The translations under genes were made by a program, and so were the position numbers. From NCBI RefSeq assembly GCF_020497125.1, contig NC_059072.1, positions 307,600,781 through 307,664,780 of the forward strand: DNA of 64,000 bases. Reading direction: 5' to 3'. This document shows positions 11,169-21,874 of the stretch, one piece after another. The notes below the pieces were generated by a model. It did no database searches. It saw only the letters and a list, made by a program, of their open reading frames with translations, and had not been told where the DNA came from. How positions within the stretch are numbered: position 1 is the first letter of the stretch; every line of letters begins with the position of its first letter. This DNA is from Mauremys mutica. Lineage: Eukaryota > Chordata > Testudines > Geoemydidae.

Positions 11169-11411
11169 AGCTGAGTAAATTGACTTTGTGGTTTGGTGGC
11201 TGAAATAAAAAAAAAAATTAAAAATTTGGTTAGTTTTGAACTGATTTTTTTTTCATTTGCTGAAACAAAAAACTGAAAAAAAATCTTTTGGGTTGAACAA
11301 AATGTTCTGAATGTCATTTAGACTTTTGTAAAAAAAATTCCTCGTTTTTACTCAGCTGAAACTATTCATTTAATTTGAACTGAACTGTACCTGGCCTTAC
11401 CCAGCTCTTTG
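11167..11411. mobile_element. hAT-type MITE, related to the one at 5247
   Basis: The left end reads TAGAGCTGAGTAAA and the right end CTTACCCAGCTCT, inverted relative to each other and like the 5247-5652 element. The interior has the same A/T-run style ('aaaaatttggttagttttg', 'tgaaacaaaaaactg'). I could not find a clean 8-bp duplication, so the ends are approximate. Confidence 0.55.
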
Positions 11412-13570
11412 TGTATTCCTGGGTTCTTTTATTAAAGCTCTGATTCCTTGTACATTTTTTACCTGGGTAACATTATGTTGTGTCACACATATTTTTGAAG
11501 GTTGGATATGTCTGCATATTTATGATGTCATATTTATTTTTATCATTGGTACATTGTGCCTAAAAATAACATAATTTATCTTTTCATAGCATTGGTGAAA
11601 GCTGATGAGTTGACTGCACTGGAAACTCAGGTCTTCTCTTCATCCATGTTGTAGGATTGCAGGCTTTTCAACATTATCCTGTTCATTGGCCCTGCCCTGG
11701 AAAAACTACATACAGGTAATTTAATCTTTTGCTCATTCAGTCTTGTGCTTTCTGCTGGGATAGTCAACTGTGGTGCCAACTGCTGTGTGTGTGATGTGAA
11801 CATTTAGTTTACCAGGACAGTGTCTGAGGCTAACAGCTCATTTGATGTTGACCATCAAACAGCCCTCATATAGTAATGACTTCTGATTACTGCTCAGATA
11901 TTATGGTGATAGGTACTATAGACAATCCAAAGATAGACTGATAAACTATGGCTGGACGCTATTCACAGTGAACAATTATCCAATGAATATAGTTCTTTTT
12001 CTGTTAATGAATTATCTGTGAACAGTATGTGATTTTCATTAATTTATTTATTCATAATTGTTTAAGAAATAATTTATGCAAGTGTATCTCAGCCTGCTGA
12101 TTGTTCACTTCAGCTATATCTGCTATTGGTTACTTGTGGTTTATGGCTGGTCACCTCAGTCATGTGCTACTGTTTCCGCTCCTTGATAAGATGACTGAAA
12201 CTATAAACAGGGGATGAGCAGTTCTGACATGAGTAGCAAATATTGACATTGGTTCATGAATACCCATGTTTGCATGTGAAACCAATTTTGGACAAAAATA
12301 GTAATTCCCAAACATTTGTGTGAACAAAAAACGGTTCACATGAGTGTTTGTGGAAAGCAAATAAATAGGATGTGGACATAGTCTAATTGAAAATTGATTC
12401 AGAATTTACAAAAATATTCATGAATTATTTCCCTCACCATTTGCTTTATTCTGGATATTATGGACCTTGTCTGGATTCGAACCAGTGACATTGGAGGTGC
12501 AGTAGGGGGTCTTTTGGCCCAATCCTGTATCACTGAAGTCAATTAATTTTGCCATTTATTTCAGTGGGAGCAAGATGGAGTCCTATATCCCTGTACTAGT
12601 TACCTGAACCATCCATTAATTCTTAAAATCATGTATCTAAACAAATCACATCAATATTTAAAAATCATTCTTTCTGAAGGAAAACAAAAAGCAAAGCCCA
12701 TGTAACATGAATATTTCAGTTGCTCTCTTCATGGAACCTAGGAAGCAGAATTTTTACCAAAGCTTTCCTTCTGAGTTTCATGAATCCGTGTTCATTGCTG
12801 AGCTGGCTGTAAGCAGGCTTTCCATATCTGTGGTTGTGCTTACAGCAGAGCTATATATATATCATGACAGATCAGGGACTTTCCACCATCTCAAAAAATA
12901 GTCTTTCTATAAAAATAAATTAAAATACTAGTACAGTTTTCATACTTTGAAGGTTGGAAATGGAACATAGAATAAAAATAATATTATTCACATCATAAAC
13001 TATTTTACAGTTACATTAGTTTACTTAAAATGAGGCTGAGTTTCGTGATGGTAGAGGAAATAAAGAATGTATTTGGGCAGTCTCTATAGAGGGTGCAAGA
13101 GCAGATGTGGGGGGAGATAGCAGAAGTTTGTCTGTCCATGGATGGATCTGGGTGTTGCCTTTCAATATGGAAATCACAGGAAGGTTGGTCTAAAGGAGAG
13201 AATGAATACATGGGAACAGATCCTCTGGACGAGTAAAACTCCATTGTGTGGCTCAGGATAGTACCTGTTTGGCTACAGCCCCTCACTTTTAGTCAGATCC
13301 CTCCCCACTTTTGAGATCTTTGAGCTCTGATATGGTCAACCTGAGTATCTAGCTCGATTCATTATCTAGATGACAGCAATATCTTGGAGGAACAATGGTC
13401 TGGCACAGAGCTACTGCCAGCCTCTCAAACGTATAGGTTGGTCCAATTTTTGATGACAAGCATGTGAATAGCTGCAAGTAGGGTTGGACCACAAAAGGTT
13501 CCATAACTGATTGCTTGTCAATATGTATATTTGTATCCAGCAGTGCTAATGTACTGACAAATTACTCACA
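11412..13570. other. Unassigned DNA, no gene seen
   Basis: No coding region is supported. A phrase near 12472-12492 ('ggattcgaaccagtgac') is the reverse complement of a tRNA-like B box and may be a decayed SINE head. A short 'gaagtcaatta' and 'tcagtgggagc' pair near 12535-12575 belongs to the old dispersed motif family described in findings. Confidence 0.5.
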
Positions 13571-13579
13571 CTTTACTCT

Positions 13580-14228
13580 CTGGGATAGGATGTGAATCCC
13601 TGCCCCAAGGCTCGGGTCACTGTGATGGTGAAGGGGGAGATGCGGGCCATGGTGGTATGTCTGGCACCGAGGCTAGCTTATCCTGTCATCTTAGGCCATG
13701 ACTGAAGGGGATTCGCAGAGGTCCTGCGTGCTGTGAACCTGGGGTCCCAACAGCCTGAAGTAGCCTTTGAGGGAGAGCTGTCTGAGGAAGCAGATGAGGC
13801 ACCCAAGAACCCTGACCCGAATGGCCAAGCAACCAGAGATTCTGACCACAACCCCCTCAGATGAAGAGGGGGTTCACCCTAGGGAACCCGCTTGGAAAGG
13901 GGCTGAGTTTGGGGGGCAGACTTCAGCCTAGACCAAAGGGAGGATCCCATGCTCAGTTGGGCCTCTGAACAGCTGGCTTGCATCAATTGGACTGTGACGG
14001 AGCCCCATCGGACAACAATGTACCCCCACTTAGAATTGACTGGTGACGACCTTTACTGGATCGACCATGATCCTTGGACACATGATACTGGAGCTTGGCT
14101 CGTGGTACCCTGATGCCACTGATGTGCGGTCTTGCGACTCGCCCATGACATTTCAGTGTCTGGCCACCTGCGTCATGAGAAAACACTAGTGCGAGTTCTG
14201 GCCTGGTTTTTCTGGCCCGAGGAGCAGG
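13580..14228 (+). pseudogene. Ty3/gypsy pol fragment: protease tail fused to integrase N-terminus
   Basis: Around 13600-13710 a frame reads like the end of a gypsy aspartic protease ('VCLAPRLAYPVILGHD'). Around 14045-14228 another gives the integrase zinc-binding domain: 'DLYWIDHDPWTH', then 'SGHLRHEKTLVRVLAWFFWP', with the expected H-x3-H spacing and the terminal F-W-P. Reverse transcriptase and RNase H, normally 1.5 kb or more between these parts, are missing, so a large internal deletion has joined them. Stops are present (for example after 'ILGHD'). The fragment ends abruptly at 14228. No LTR was seen near it. Confidence 0.75.
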
Positions 14229-14300
14229 TTAAACAATAATTTATAGTGCAGTTCAATTCCAAGTGTCCCAAGGTGCTTTACAGAATAGTGCTTAATTCTG
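14229..14300 (+). repeat. Ancient repeat tail with 'aaggtgctttacaga'
   Basis: The phrase 'ataatttatagtgcag...tcccaaggtgctttacag' resembles the conserved tail shared by several old amniote SINE and L2/CR1-type elements. A similar phrase occurs near 19095-19150, and the reverse complement near 56478-56506. This is a family-level guess only. Confidence 0.4.
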
Positions 14301-14411
14301 CTCTCAATGAAAGCAGCATGAGCAGGATCTTGCCTTACAAATTTAACATACCACAGAATGCAGCCACCTCTGTTGTGGAGGTCAGTGGACAGTGCCCAGC
14401 ACATTACACAG

Positions 14412-14413
<2 letters not shown>

Positions 14414-14445
<32 letters not shown>
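14414..14445. repeat. (TG)n microsatellite
   Basis: About 15 uninterrupted TG units. It lies inside an otherwise meaningless open frame. Confidence 0.95.
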
Positions 14446-14446
<1 letters not shown>

Positions 14447-14449
14447 GTT

Positions 14450-15355
14450 TGGTCAAGTCATCAGATCAAACTCTTACTCTTACACAAAGAGCCATGGAAT
14501 ATTCAAGGTTCAGGCAAAGCAGATCGGACCTTCATTTTGAAGATCTTTTCCGAAAGACCTCTGATTGCAAATGTAAATGTACATTTACTTGAAAAGGTAC
14601 CCTCAAACAATACCTCATACTTAAAAGCACTTGCAATCAAAGTGGTGTACAATACCATCCTATTACTAAATAGGATCTACTCAGGGTTAGTGTTGTGCAT
14701 TGCCATGATAGAGAGCTGAGTTCAGTCTCTGGGCTGACAGGGGATGAGTGCAGTGCAGAAATAGAATGTTTAGCTTCTGAGATCAGGAACAAAGTGTCAT
14801 TCTTAAGAATGATGCTGATGAGTTCCAAAGCTAGTCCCACATTGCTTTCCTCAGCTACAAGGAAAAAAAGTTCAACTTGAGATCCGAGAAGTGGTAGAAT
14901 GAAAACAAGGATTTTCCAGGCTCCAAGAGGGCAGAAGAAAGCCATATAGGTCTGTATAACTCACTTGCTGCTCTCCAAAAGTCAGGTTTGCTTTCTTACA
15001 TTTTGGACAGTGCAACAATTTAAAAAATCACAAAGAAGGGCATTTTGACAAGTCATATTACTACAGATGGGTGGAAGTGTTGCAAGCGACGTCAGTAGGA
15101 GCAAGTCTGAGCCCATAATGGAACTGTCCCATTACAACACAGAAGTACTTCTTTAGACCAGTTACCCATCTTTTATTGTCATGATCTGCCAACAAATATC
15201 GGTCACCATTTCCATATAGTAGTTTCTTCTGTGAGGTGGCCTCTATGTTTTTCCACTTGTGGGAGTCTACTAAGCAGTACAACCCATAGGAGGATAGACA
15301 GAGGAGTTTTAATTAAACAACTACTGTAGTATTGTTTTCCAAATCATATATCAGA
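14450..15355. other. Unassigned DNA
   Basis: No gene or repeat family is recognised. The stretch immediately left of the antisense DIRS recombinase tail (15062-15355) could be the end of that element, but I could not match it to the DIRS termini in this window. Confidence 0.4.
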
Positions 15356-15357
15356 TC

Positions 15358-15500
15358 TGGATGCTAAATCAAGAAAGTGGTGCTGAGTAAATGTGCGAAC
15401 AGTATTCCAGGTACCAGCCCTGCAGATTTCTATGATGGAAACATTGTGGAGGCAAGCCATCAATACCACCTTATCTGTGTCAGATGCATGAAGAACTCCT
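15358..15500 (-). pseudogene. DIRS tyrosine recombinase, C-terminal remnant (antisense)
   Basis: Read on the minus strand, one frame gives 'SIIEICRAGTW' followed by 'TVRTFTQHHFLDL'. This is the pattern at the end of DIRS recombinases: a conserved 'EICRAA.W' and a terminal 'TF..HY' block that contains the nucleophile region. Copy B at 21.5-28 kb shows the related 'IQEICRAAGHQ' at about 27486-27520. The usual catalytic Tyr position reads H here, so the fragment would be inactive even if expressed. Upstream recombinase sequence is not convincing beyond about 15500, so it is a short piece. Confidence 0.65.
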
Positions 15501-17085
15501 TTTGAGCTCCACTAATTCTTATGGAAAGTGGACCAGAGGTCTCCACAATTGGAATGCCCTGCCCAAGTATGACCTTGAATCTGAGAAGAGCTTGACAACA
15601 ACAGGGTGAGGTTTAGACAGAGTTCTTCCTGGTGCTGACATAATCGCTAATTCTGAGAGATGCACTGGTAGCAGGTCCCTGCTGAGAAACTGCTTGACAC
15701 TGAGTGTACCTTCGCACCAACAGACCCAGACAACAGTGTTCCATTGATTTGGTTCTGGATAATGGTACCAGACCTAAAAATGATGGCTTCTACTTTCCAG
15801 TTTGAGGGGGCGTAAAGGCTGAAATTGGCAGGGGAACTGTGCTCTGACCTGAATTAGATCCAGTGATCTAGCTCATAATGTCTCTAACATCAGGAAAGCC
15901 TGGATCCAGGCCTGCCTGCCCTTTCAGGCCTGATATGTGAAAGCACAGCAGGCCAAACAACAGTTGGGGGAAAGGACTTTCCCAAGGCACATTAGACAAC
16001 AGGCATGTGCACACAAGTCTGGGAAGATGGAGAGTATGAGATACACCATTTAAACCAGACATTTTCCCAAACCTTTGGGGTCCAGATAGGACATGATGTC
16101 CTGGAATTGAGCTGGAGTTGGGCTGGGAATCTAAAACTAAATAAAAACTTTAAAAACTAGTATTAATGAATTAGGAAAGTCTTTTAAATTCACCCTCTCC
16201 CAAGTTTTTTGGCTTGAAGGGAAGGGCTCTCCACCTGTATCTTGCTGCAGAATGGAAGGAACAAGGCAGTTGGAGTCCACACAGCTTCTTATAACCTTGG
16301 TTCCAAATATTCCATGCCATGAGGACGGCACTCAGATTGTCCCAACAGGCACTGCTTTCCAATAGGTTCCAAAGCTCAGGGGCACAAGAGGGCCTCATTA
16401 TACAAGTGGGAAAATGCTGAGGCCATCTCAAAGAAGAAATTAAATATTTCAAAGTAGTTTTGGTTATTGCAAACAGGGTTGTTGAAACAATTACAAAAAA
16501 TTGAATTAATTCAGTACAAATAGCTGTGAAATGTACCGAGAATGTAACTGTTGTCTCAACAATATCATGCTGCTGCAGTTTCTGTCACAGTGATTTTCTC
16601 CCCCTAATCTATTTTGTAAAGGTCAAAGTGTAAAGCCATGTTTTTAAGTGTACTTCTGACATAATTCTGCAGAAAAGTAATTAAAGAAGATGAAAGTGAC
16701 CTTTACTCACATGGCACAAGACAAATGAAACTGTTGTATTCTTTCTCCTTCAGCAATTTTCTTTGTTGCTTACGTCTCATAGACTTTATAGGTGATAAAA
16801 AAGCGACACATAAGATTTGGGCACATAAAATGTGTATGCAATTTTGCACCTACATTTGCATGTGCAATTGCTATGACTGCATGTGCAAATTCAGAGATTA
16901 CACATGCAACTGGCTAATTAATTGCCCCATTTGTAAGGACAGTGGCAATAGCAGCAATAGTGTAGACATGCAATAAAATACATGTTTTTAGCATATTCAA
17001 GTGGTCACCTACTTTTTAAAAATGTGGCTTTATAAATGGGCATTTTACCTGTCTCAAAAATAGATTTAAAAAAATCCTACAAGGC
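15501..17085. other. Unassigned DNA
   Basis: Nothing is recognised. Open frames are short and without motifs on both strands. Confidence 0.45.
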
Positions 17086-17087
17086 AG

Positions 17088-17310
17088 TGTAGTCTTGAGG
17101 AATGAGCACAACACTGGGAATCAGGAATGCTAATCCTGGTTCTGTCACAGACTTGTAACCTTTCAGTATCAACAGCTGTAAAATGGGAATAATAGTATTT
17201 ACTCACCAATTTCCAGGGGTGTTGTGAAGACTGATTAATTAGTTAATGTTGGTTCAGTGATTTGAACATATAAAACAAATATAAAATGCTAATTATTATT
17301 TACCCATCTT
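17088..17310 (+). mobile_element. MIR-like (CORE) SINE
   Basis: The order matches an amniote MIR: a tRNA-like head ('gtgtagtcttgaggaatgag', 'gggaatcaggaatgc', 'ggttctgtcacag'), the core 'agctgtaaaatggga', then 'ataatagtatttactc', 'ggtgttgtgaaga', 'attaattagttaatgt' and a tail 'atgctaattattattt'. Divergence is high. MIR elements are ancient and tRNA-derived, so this is a fossil present before many amniote lineages split. Confidence 0.7.
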
Positions 17311-19525
17311 TATAAAGACTTTGAGGTCCTTAGATGAAAAACTCTGCTACATCAGTGCAAAGTATTCTTATTATAAAGTAGTTGGAGCAATCAGAAAATA
17401 TTGTGGTCTCCAATATTGTTAGTTATCATGAGATTTTTTTTTATAAAGAAAACATCTCAAATTAGAAAGCAGAAGCAAAACTTTATTTGTACACTGCTAA
17501 GTTTTATTTATTAAATCCTCTTATATATAGCCAGGTCACATGCTAACTCATGCTAGTGCTTCAGTTTTGTTTTTCTAAAAAATTTTACATCAATGAGTGG
17601 TTTATTTTGAAATCTTTTAAAAAAAATATATAAATAGTGACAAAGCAAGTAGTTTGATACATTTTATGGATCCAACCTAGAAGTCTCTATACACACACTT
17701 CTATGTGGTCAAGGAGGCTTGCATATTTTTGAACTCTAAGTTGGTCTAATAAAAGATATCAGACTACAGTACTTGCTTTGTCTGCTCTGTTTTGCTGGTC
17801 CAGAATGACTACAAGGTTCATTTTCAATTTTTATCATAAAAACTGGGAAAGAGTTGATTTTGTGTTAATAGCCTTGAAAGAGGCTTGTACAACAGTACAG
17901 AATGTTGCCAGTTTGAAATAGATACACATTACAAAATATGAAGATGTGAAGTTATACCATCTTGAGAATTTTGTTTTTATAAGTAAGCCTGGTTTTAAAA
18001 TAAAACCTTTAAGTAATCATACCATACGTTTGATGGTGGAAATTAGTATGAATGTTTCTGGCAAGTGAATGATGTGATGTGGTTATTGTTTCTGTTTTCC
18101 TTGCTTGCTCAATATTGGCCTTTAATATACACAGATTACCATGTAGAAGGAAGGAATTCACAGTCTTGGCCTCCTTGTTTCACTCTGTGTTGCAGCACCT
18201 TTTTCATACTTTGTGTTAAACATCCTGTTGACTGCATTTATCCCTACAGAAAGGAAATATCTGTGGATTGAGACAGTGCTGTTGATGTACATTGGAAACC
18301 TGTGTCAGCTTTCACTATTTAATTGGATGAAATGAGTATTTTTTAGCACTTACCATGATATTCATATGGGTGAAATCCTGGCCTGATGGAATCCAATGGC
18401 AAAATTCCTGTTGACTACAGTGGGGTTAAGATTTCACCCATGGTTCCTAACCACCTGGTAACGGAGCAGATTGGCAGCTCAGGAAAACACCATAATACCA
18501 GTAAAGAAAATGAATTCAAATAAAAAAAGAGTCAGTACTATAAACTGTCAAAGGAATAGGTTTTCAACACAAATAAAATCCAAGTAGTATAAAAGCCATA
18601 TGTATGATATGTTTAATTGTTATTAGTTTTTAGGCCTCAGAGGCTTAGCTGGCCCACTTCTGCAGTACAGCAAGACAGTTACAGCTGCATTATACATTTG
18701 TGTTCTGCGGGCTATTGTACTTCATCCCTTACTTACCTCATCTTTGTGGGCAAGGATCTGCTTGATCTTACTTCATGGAACTGCAGCTGTATTTGTAGAA
18801 TTCTGTGATCCTCTGGTACTCCCCTCCGTGTACAATAATATGGTTTCAATGTACCAGCATTTTCTCTGGTAAGCAACTGCAAAATGCATATTTATTCCTG
18901 ATGGCAATGTAATGTTCAGAGTTTTTTTTCATTCTTGAGTTTAGTTCAAGAAGAAAACGTGCTTCTTGACTGGTGCTCATATTAGCTGGCTGCAGCTTAT
19001 AGTAATAATAATAATAATAATTAATAGCACAAGGTTAAAACAGTGTACTCAGAATTTATTTAGGGTGGAGGGAGGCAGAGAAATGCAATCCAGTATCTTC
19101 AGTTTATATAGCTCTCTCACCTCTAAAGATTCCAAAGTGCTTTACAAACTATATTGTAGGCAGGGCTGGACTGAATGAGTAATGGAAAGGTGGTCAGAAC
19201 TTGGTTTTATGTCTCTTCTGAAAATCAGAATACAAGGAGCTGGAACAATGGTTAAGGCCCTGATTCAGTTAAGCACTAGTTTATATTTAAGCACAGGAGT
19301 AATCTCATCCCAGTTCAGCAGAGCACTTTGGCATGTGCTTAACTTTAAATACATGCTTAACTCCCACTGAAGATACTTTTGTCTGAAAGTCCTGAGTCAA
19401 GAAAGTATCACTATTGAGGAAAGCCTGTAGGGATGTGCTTAACTTTAAGCACAGACGTGATAATTTGGGGAGACCTGTCTATTTACAGCTTATGAACTTA
19501 ATTTGATATTGAAGACTCTCCATAT
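17311..19525. other. Unassigned DNA with simple repeats
   Basis: No gene is seen. A (TAA)n run of about six units lies at 19003-19022. A phrase at 18366-18440 ('gtgaaatcctggcctg' to 'aagatttcaccc') is an imperfect foldback belonging to the old dispersed motif family. Near 19095-19150 lies another 'aaagtgctttacaaa' tail. Confidence 0.5.
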
Positions 19526-19531
19526 GTATCT

Positions 19532-20491
19532 ATGTCAGTCTGCAGATTCCATTTTGGAGGTGGGGCTTGTCCGTCTTCTCTGTTGTCTTTTTATTTCCAT
19601 GTTGGACTGAAATTCCAAGGGGCAGTATTAATGGTGGATTGTTAAACCTTGCTAGTTTTCTGTTCAAATGCAAGCATATTTTGACAAAGATGGTGGCAAG
19701 ACCAAGAAAACCAGTCTGCCTAGTAGGCTGGTAACTAAGCAACAGATCACCTCATTGATCACGGAAGCTGATCAGGAGGTCACCTGACAAGAATGGAGAT
19801 TTAAAAAAAGGGTCTCCCACTGGCTATTTTAGAGGAGGAGGGAGAAGTGATTTGGAGCAGAAGCAAAAAGTTGGTTGCAGAAGTGAGAAGATGCTCTCTG
19901 CTTCTGAGGAGAAGCCATGTGCAAGAGGGAAGGGGAAGAGGAAAGATCCTGGACTTCTTAAAAGACTCTGACCTAAGCCCAAAGAACACTGAAGAGTGCT
20001 GAGGAAACTGAGGCTGGGAAAGGCGTACAGGTATTTTGTTGTTTTGTCTAGATCTGTATATTTCTTAAGCTGTCTAAAGTAAAGAGTAATTGTTTTAGAA
20101 TCCCTTTTATAAAGCCTCTGTGTTTTGTACTTCCACTATCATGTGACCTTGGAGAGGTAGGCTGTAAACCAAAGTGCTCACAAGGTTGGTGCTCTGGGAA
20201 AGGGTGTGCTTAAGCTGCTGGGGTATCTTGGGCGGGGGTGGGGAGAGTCAGCACTGGTTCTGGTGGCCTAAGGTAGCCAGACCATGAGGTCCCACTTCTG
20301 TGAAGAGGTAGCAGACAGAAACACAGAATCTCTGCCCAGGAAGTGTGCTAGAGAGGCTGGAGTCAGAGACGGTGACTGGAATCTGTTGAAATCCAGGGGA
20401 AATGTAAAGCATATGGGGTCCAGCACCTTGAGACCCAAACACAGCAGCTTGGTGAGCATCCAGCAGAGGGAGCTTTACCAGGGTTGTGACA
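19532..20491 (+). mobile_element. Probable solo LTR of an endogenous retrovirus-like element
   Basis: The interval starts TGTCAGTCTG and ends TTGTGACA. It has an LTR-like order: an upstream purine-rich stretch (19850-19960), a run of short A-rich phrases, a possible polyadenylation region around 20085-20120 ('ataaagcctctgtgttttg') and a U5-like G-rich tail. I could not find a convincing target duplication, so the borders are tentative. No internal retroviral genes are adjacent. Confidence 0.4.
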
Positions 20492-21087
20492 ATGTTGTAA
20501 GTGATTTCCTGAATAGGAGCTGAAGCGATGGAATGCAGATTTGAGGGAATTTTTACAGTAGGGCCTGAGTTCCAAAGTTCTTGGAAATCAGTGGGAATCT
20601 TTCCATGACTTCAGTGGTCTTTGGATCAGGTCCATAATGCAGATTTCATTAGCTACCATTTTTCACCTGTTACTGTCATATATAAAATTCCACTTAATAA
20701 ATGCCATCCTGAAATGAATTTTGGGTATGTACACACAGTAACCGCACTATTACTTCCTAATCTGTACCTATGATGTTCTTATTCTTCTTTCTATATCTAT
20801 AAATTCAAAATAATTGTAGTATAATTGGCTGTGAATTAGGCAAACTATCTTGCAAATCCCTAAAATTCACATACTTTTTCAGGTATCATATGATTTTTTT
20901 CCCCCAAACCTCAGGAGGCTTAATTAGATTCTGCAGTCAGTTCATTCTCACTGAAGTCAATGGGAGTCTTGCACGTGGAAAGTCTGCAGGATCAAAAATT
21001 ATGCCCAATGCCCAATTTCTTCCTACAGAAGAAAAAGTTAGCTCCTTAGGGTAGCATTTCTGCCTCCTGTAAATCAACATCTATCTA
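20492..21087. other. Unassigned DNA
   Basis: No gene is seen. Two phrases of the old dispersed motif family occur at 20570-20630 and 20936-20985 ('gaagtcaatgggagtc'). Confidence 0.5.
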
Positions 21088-21095
21088 TCTGGCTC

Positions 21096-21450
21096 CAGGG
21101 CCGGCTCCAGGCACCAGCATTCCAAGCTGGTGCTTGCGGCAGCAATCTGCAAGGGGCCGCAGTCCCTGTTGTTTTGCCCCCAAGCAGCGCGCCGAATTGC
21201 TGCCAGGGACAGCGGTGGCAGGCTGTGTGCCCTTAGGGCGGCAGGCATGTTTCCGCGGCGGCGGCAATTCGGCGGCAGCTTCTATGTTTAGCTGAAGCCG
21301 CCGCTGACAGCTAAACATAGAAGCTGCTGCCAAATTGCCACTGCCGCGGAAACACGCCTGCCGCCCTAAGGGCACAGGGACTGCCCCCGCTGTCCCCGGC
21401 CGCAATTCGGTGCGCTGCTTGGGGCGGCGAAAACTGTAGAGCCAGCCCTG
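21096..21450. mobile_element. Foldback hAT-type element
   Basis: The ends CAGGGCCGGCTCCAGG and GTAGAGCCAGCCCTG are inverted. The 8-bp flanks are TCTGGCTC (21088-21095) and TCTGGCTA (21451-21458), matching at 7 of 8. Almost the whole 355-bp element is one long inverted repeat: the left arm from about 21168 pairs with the right arm to about 21430, with near-perfect pairing around a loop near 21295-21307. It is GC-rich and CpG-rich and codes for nothing. Two shorter relatives are at 46795 and 47693. Confidence 0.9.
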
Positions 21451-21485
21451 TCTGGCTATCTATCTGCATAGATAAAAATCATATT

Positions 21486-21712
21486 CTTCTTCGAGTGCTT
21501 GCTTATATCGATTCCAATTGGGTGTGCGCGCGCCGCGTGCACGTTCGTCGGAAGATTTTTACCCTAGCAACACTCGGTGGGTCAGCTGGGTCACCCCCTG
21601 GAGTGGCACCGTTATGGCACTGGATATATACCCTTGCCGACCCAATGGCCCCTCAGTTCGTTCTTACCGCCCGTGATGGTCGTTGGAACTGTGGAGCGCG
21701 GCTTAGCTGATC
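21486..21712 (+). repeat. Left inverted terminal repeat of DIRS copy B
   Basis: It begins CTTCTTCGAGTGCTTG. It contains 'ggaagatttttaccctagc', 'tatatacccttgccgaccc' and 'cagttcgttcttaccg'. The same phrases appear reverse-complemented at 27760-27925. Its first 40 bases appear reverse-complemented again in the internal complementary region at 27622-27658. Confidence 0.9.
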
Positions 21713-21874
21713 TCCACTTCCCTAGCTTACTTGTCGTTCTTTACTGATAGTTCTGTATATAGTTCGAGTTTTTACAGTTATAGTTAGTCTTAGTTGTTTG
21801 AATATATAGTTAGTGTATATAGTTGAGGGGGGGACTGGGGATTAGCCCCTTCCCTCCCCTCGGTACCAGGGCTT

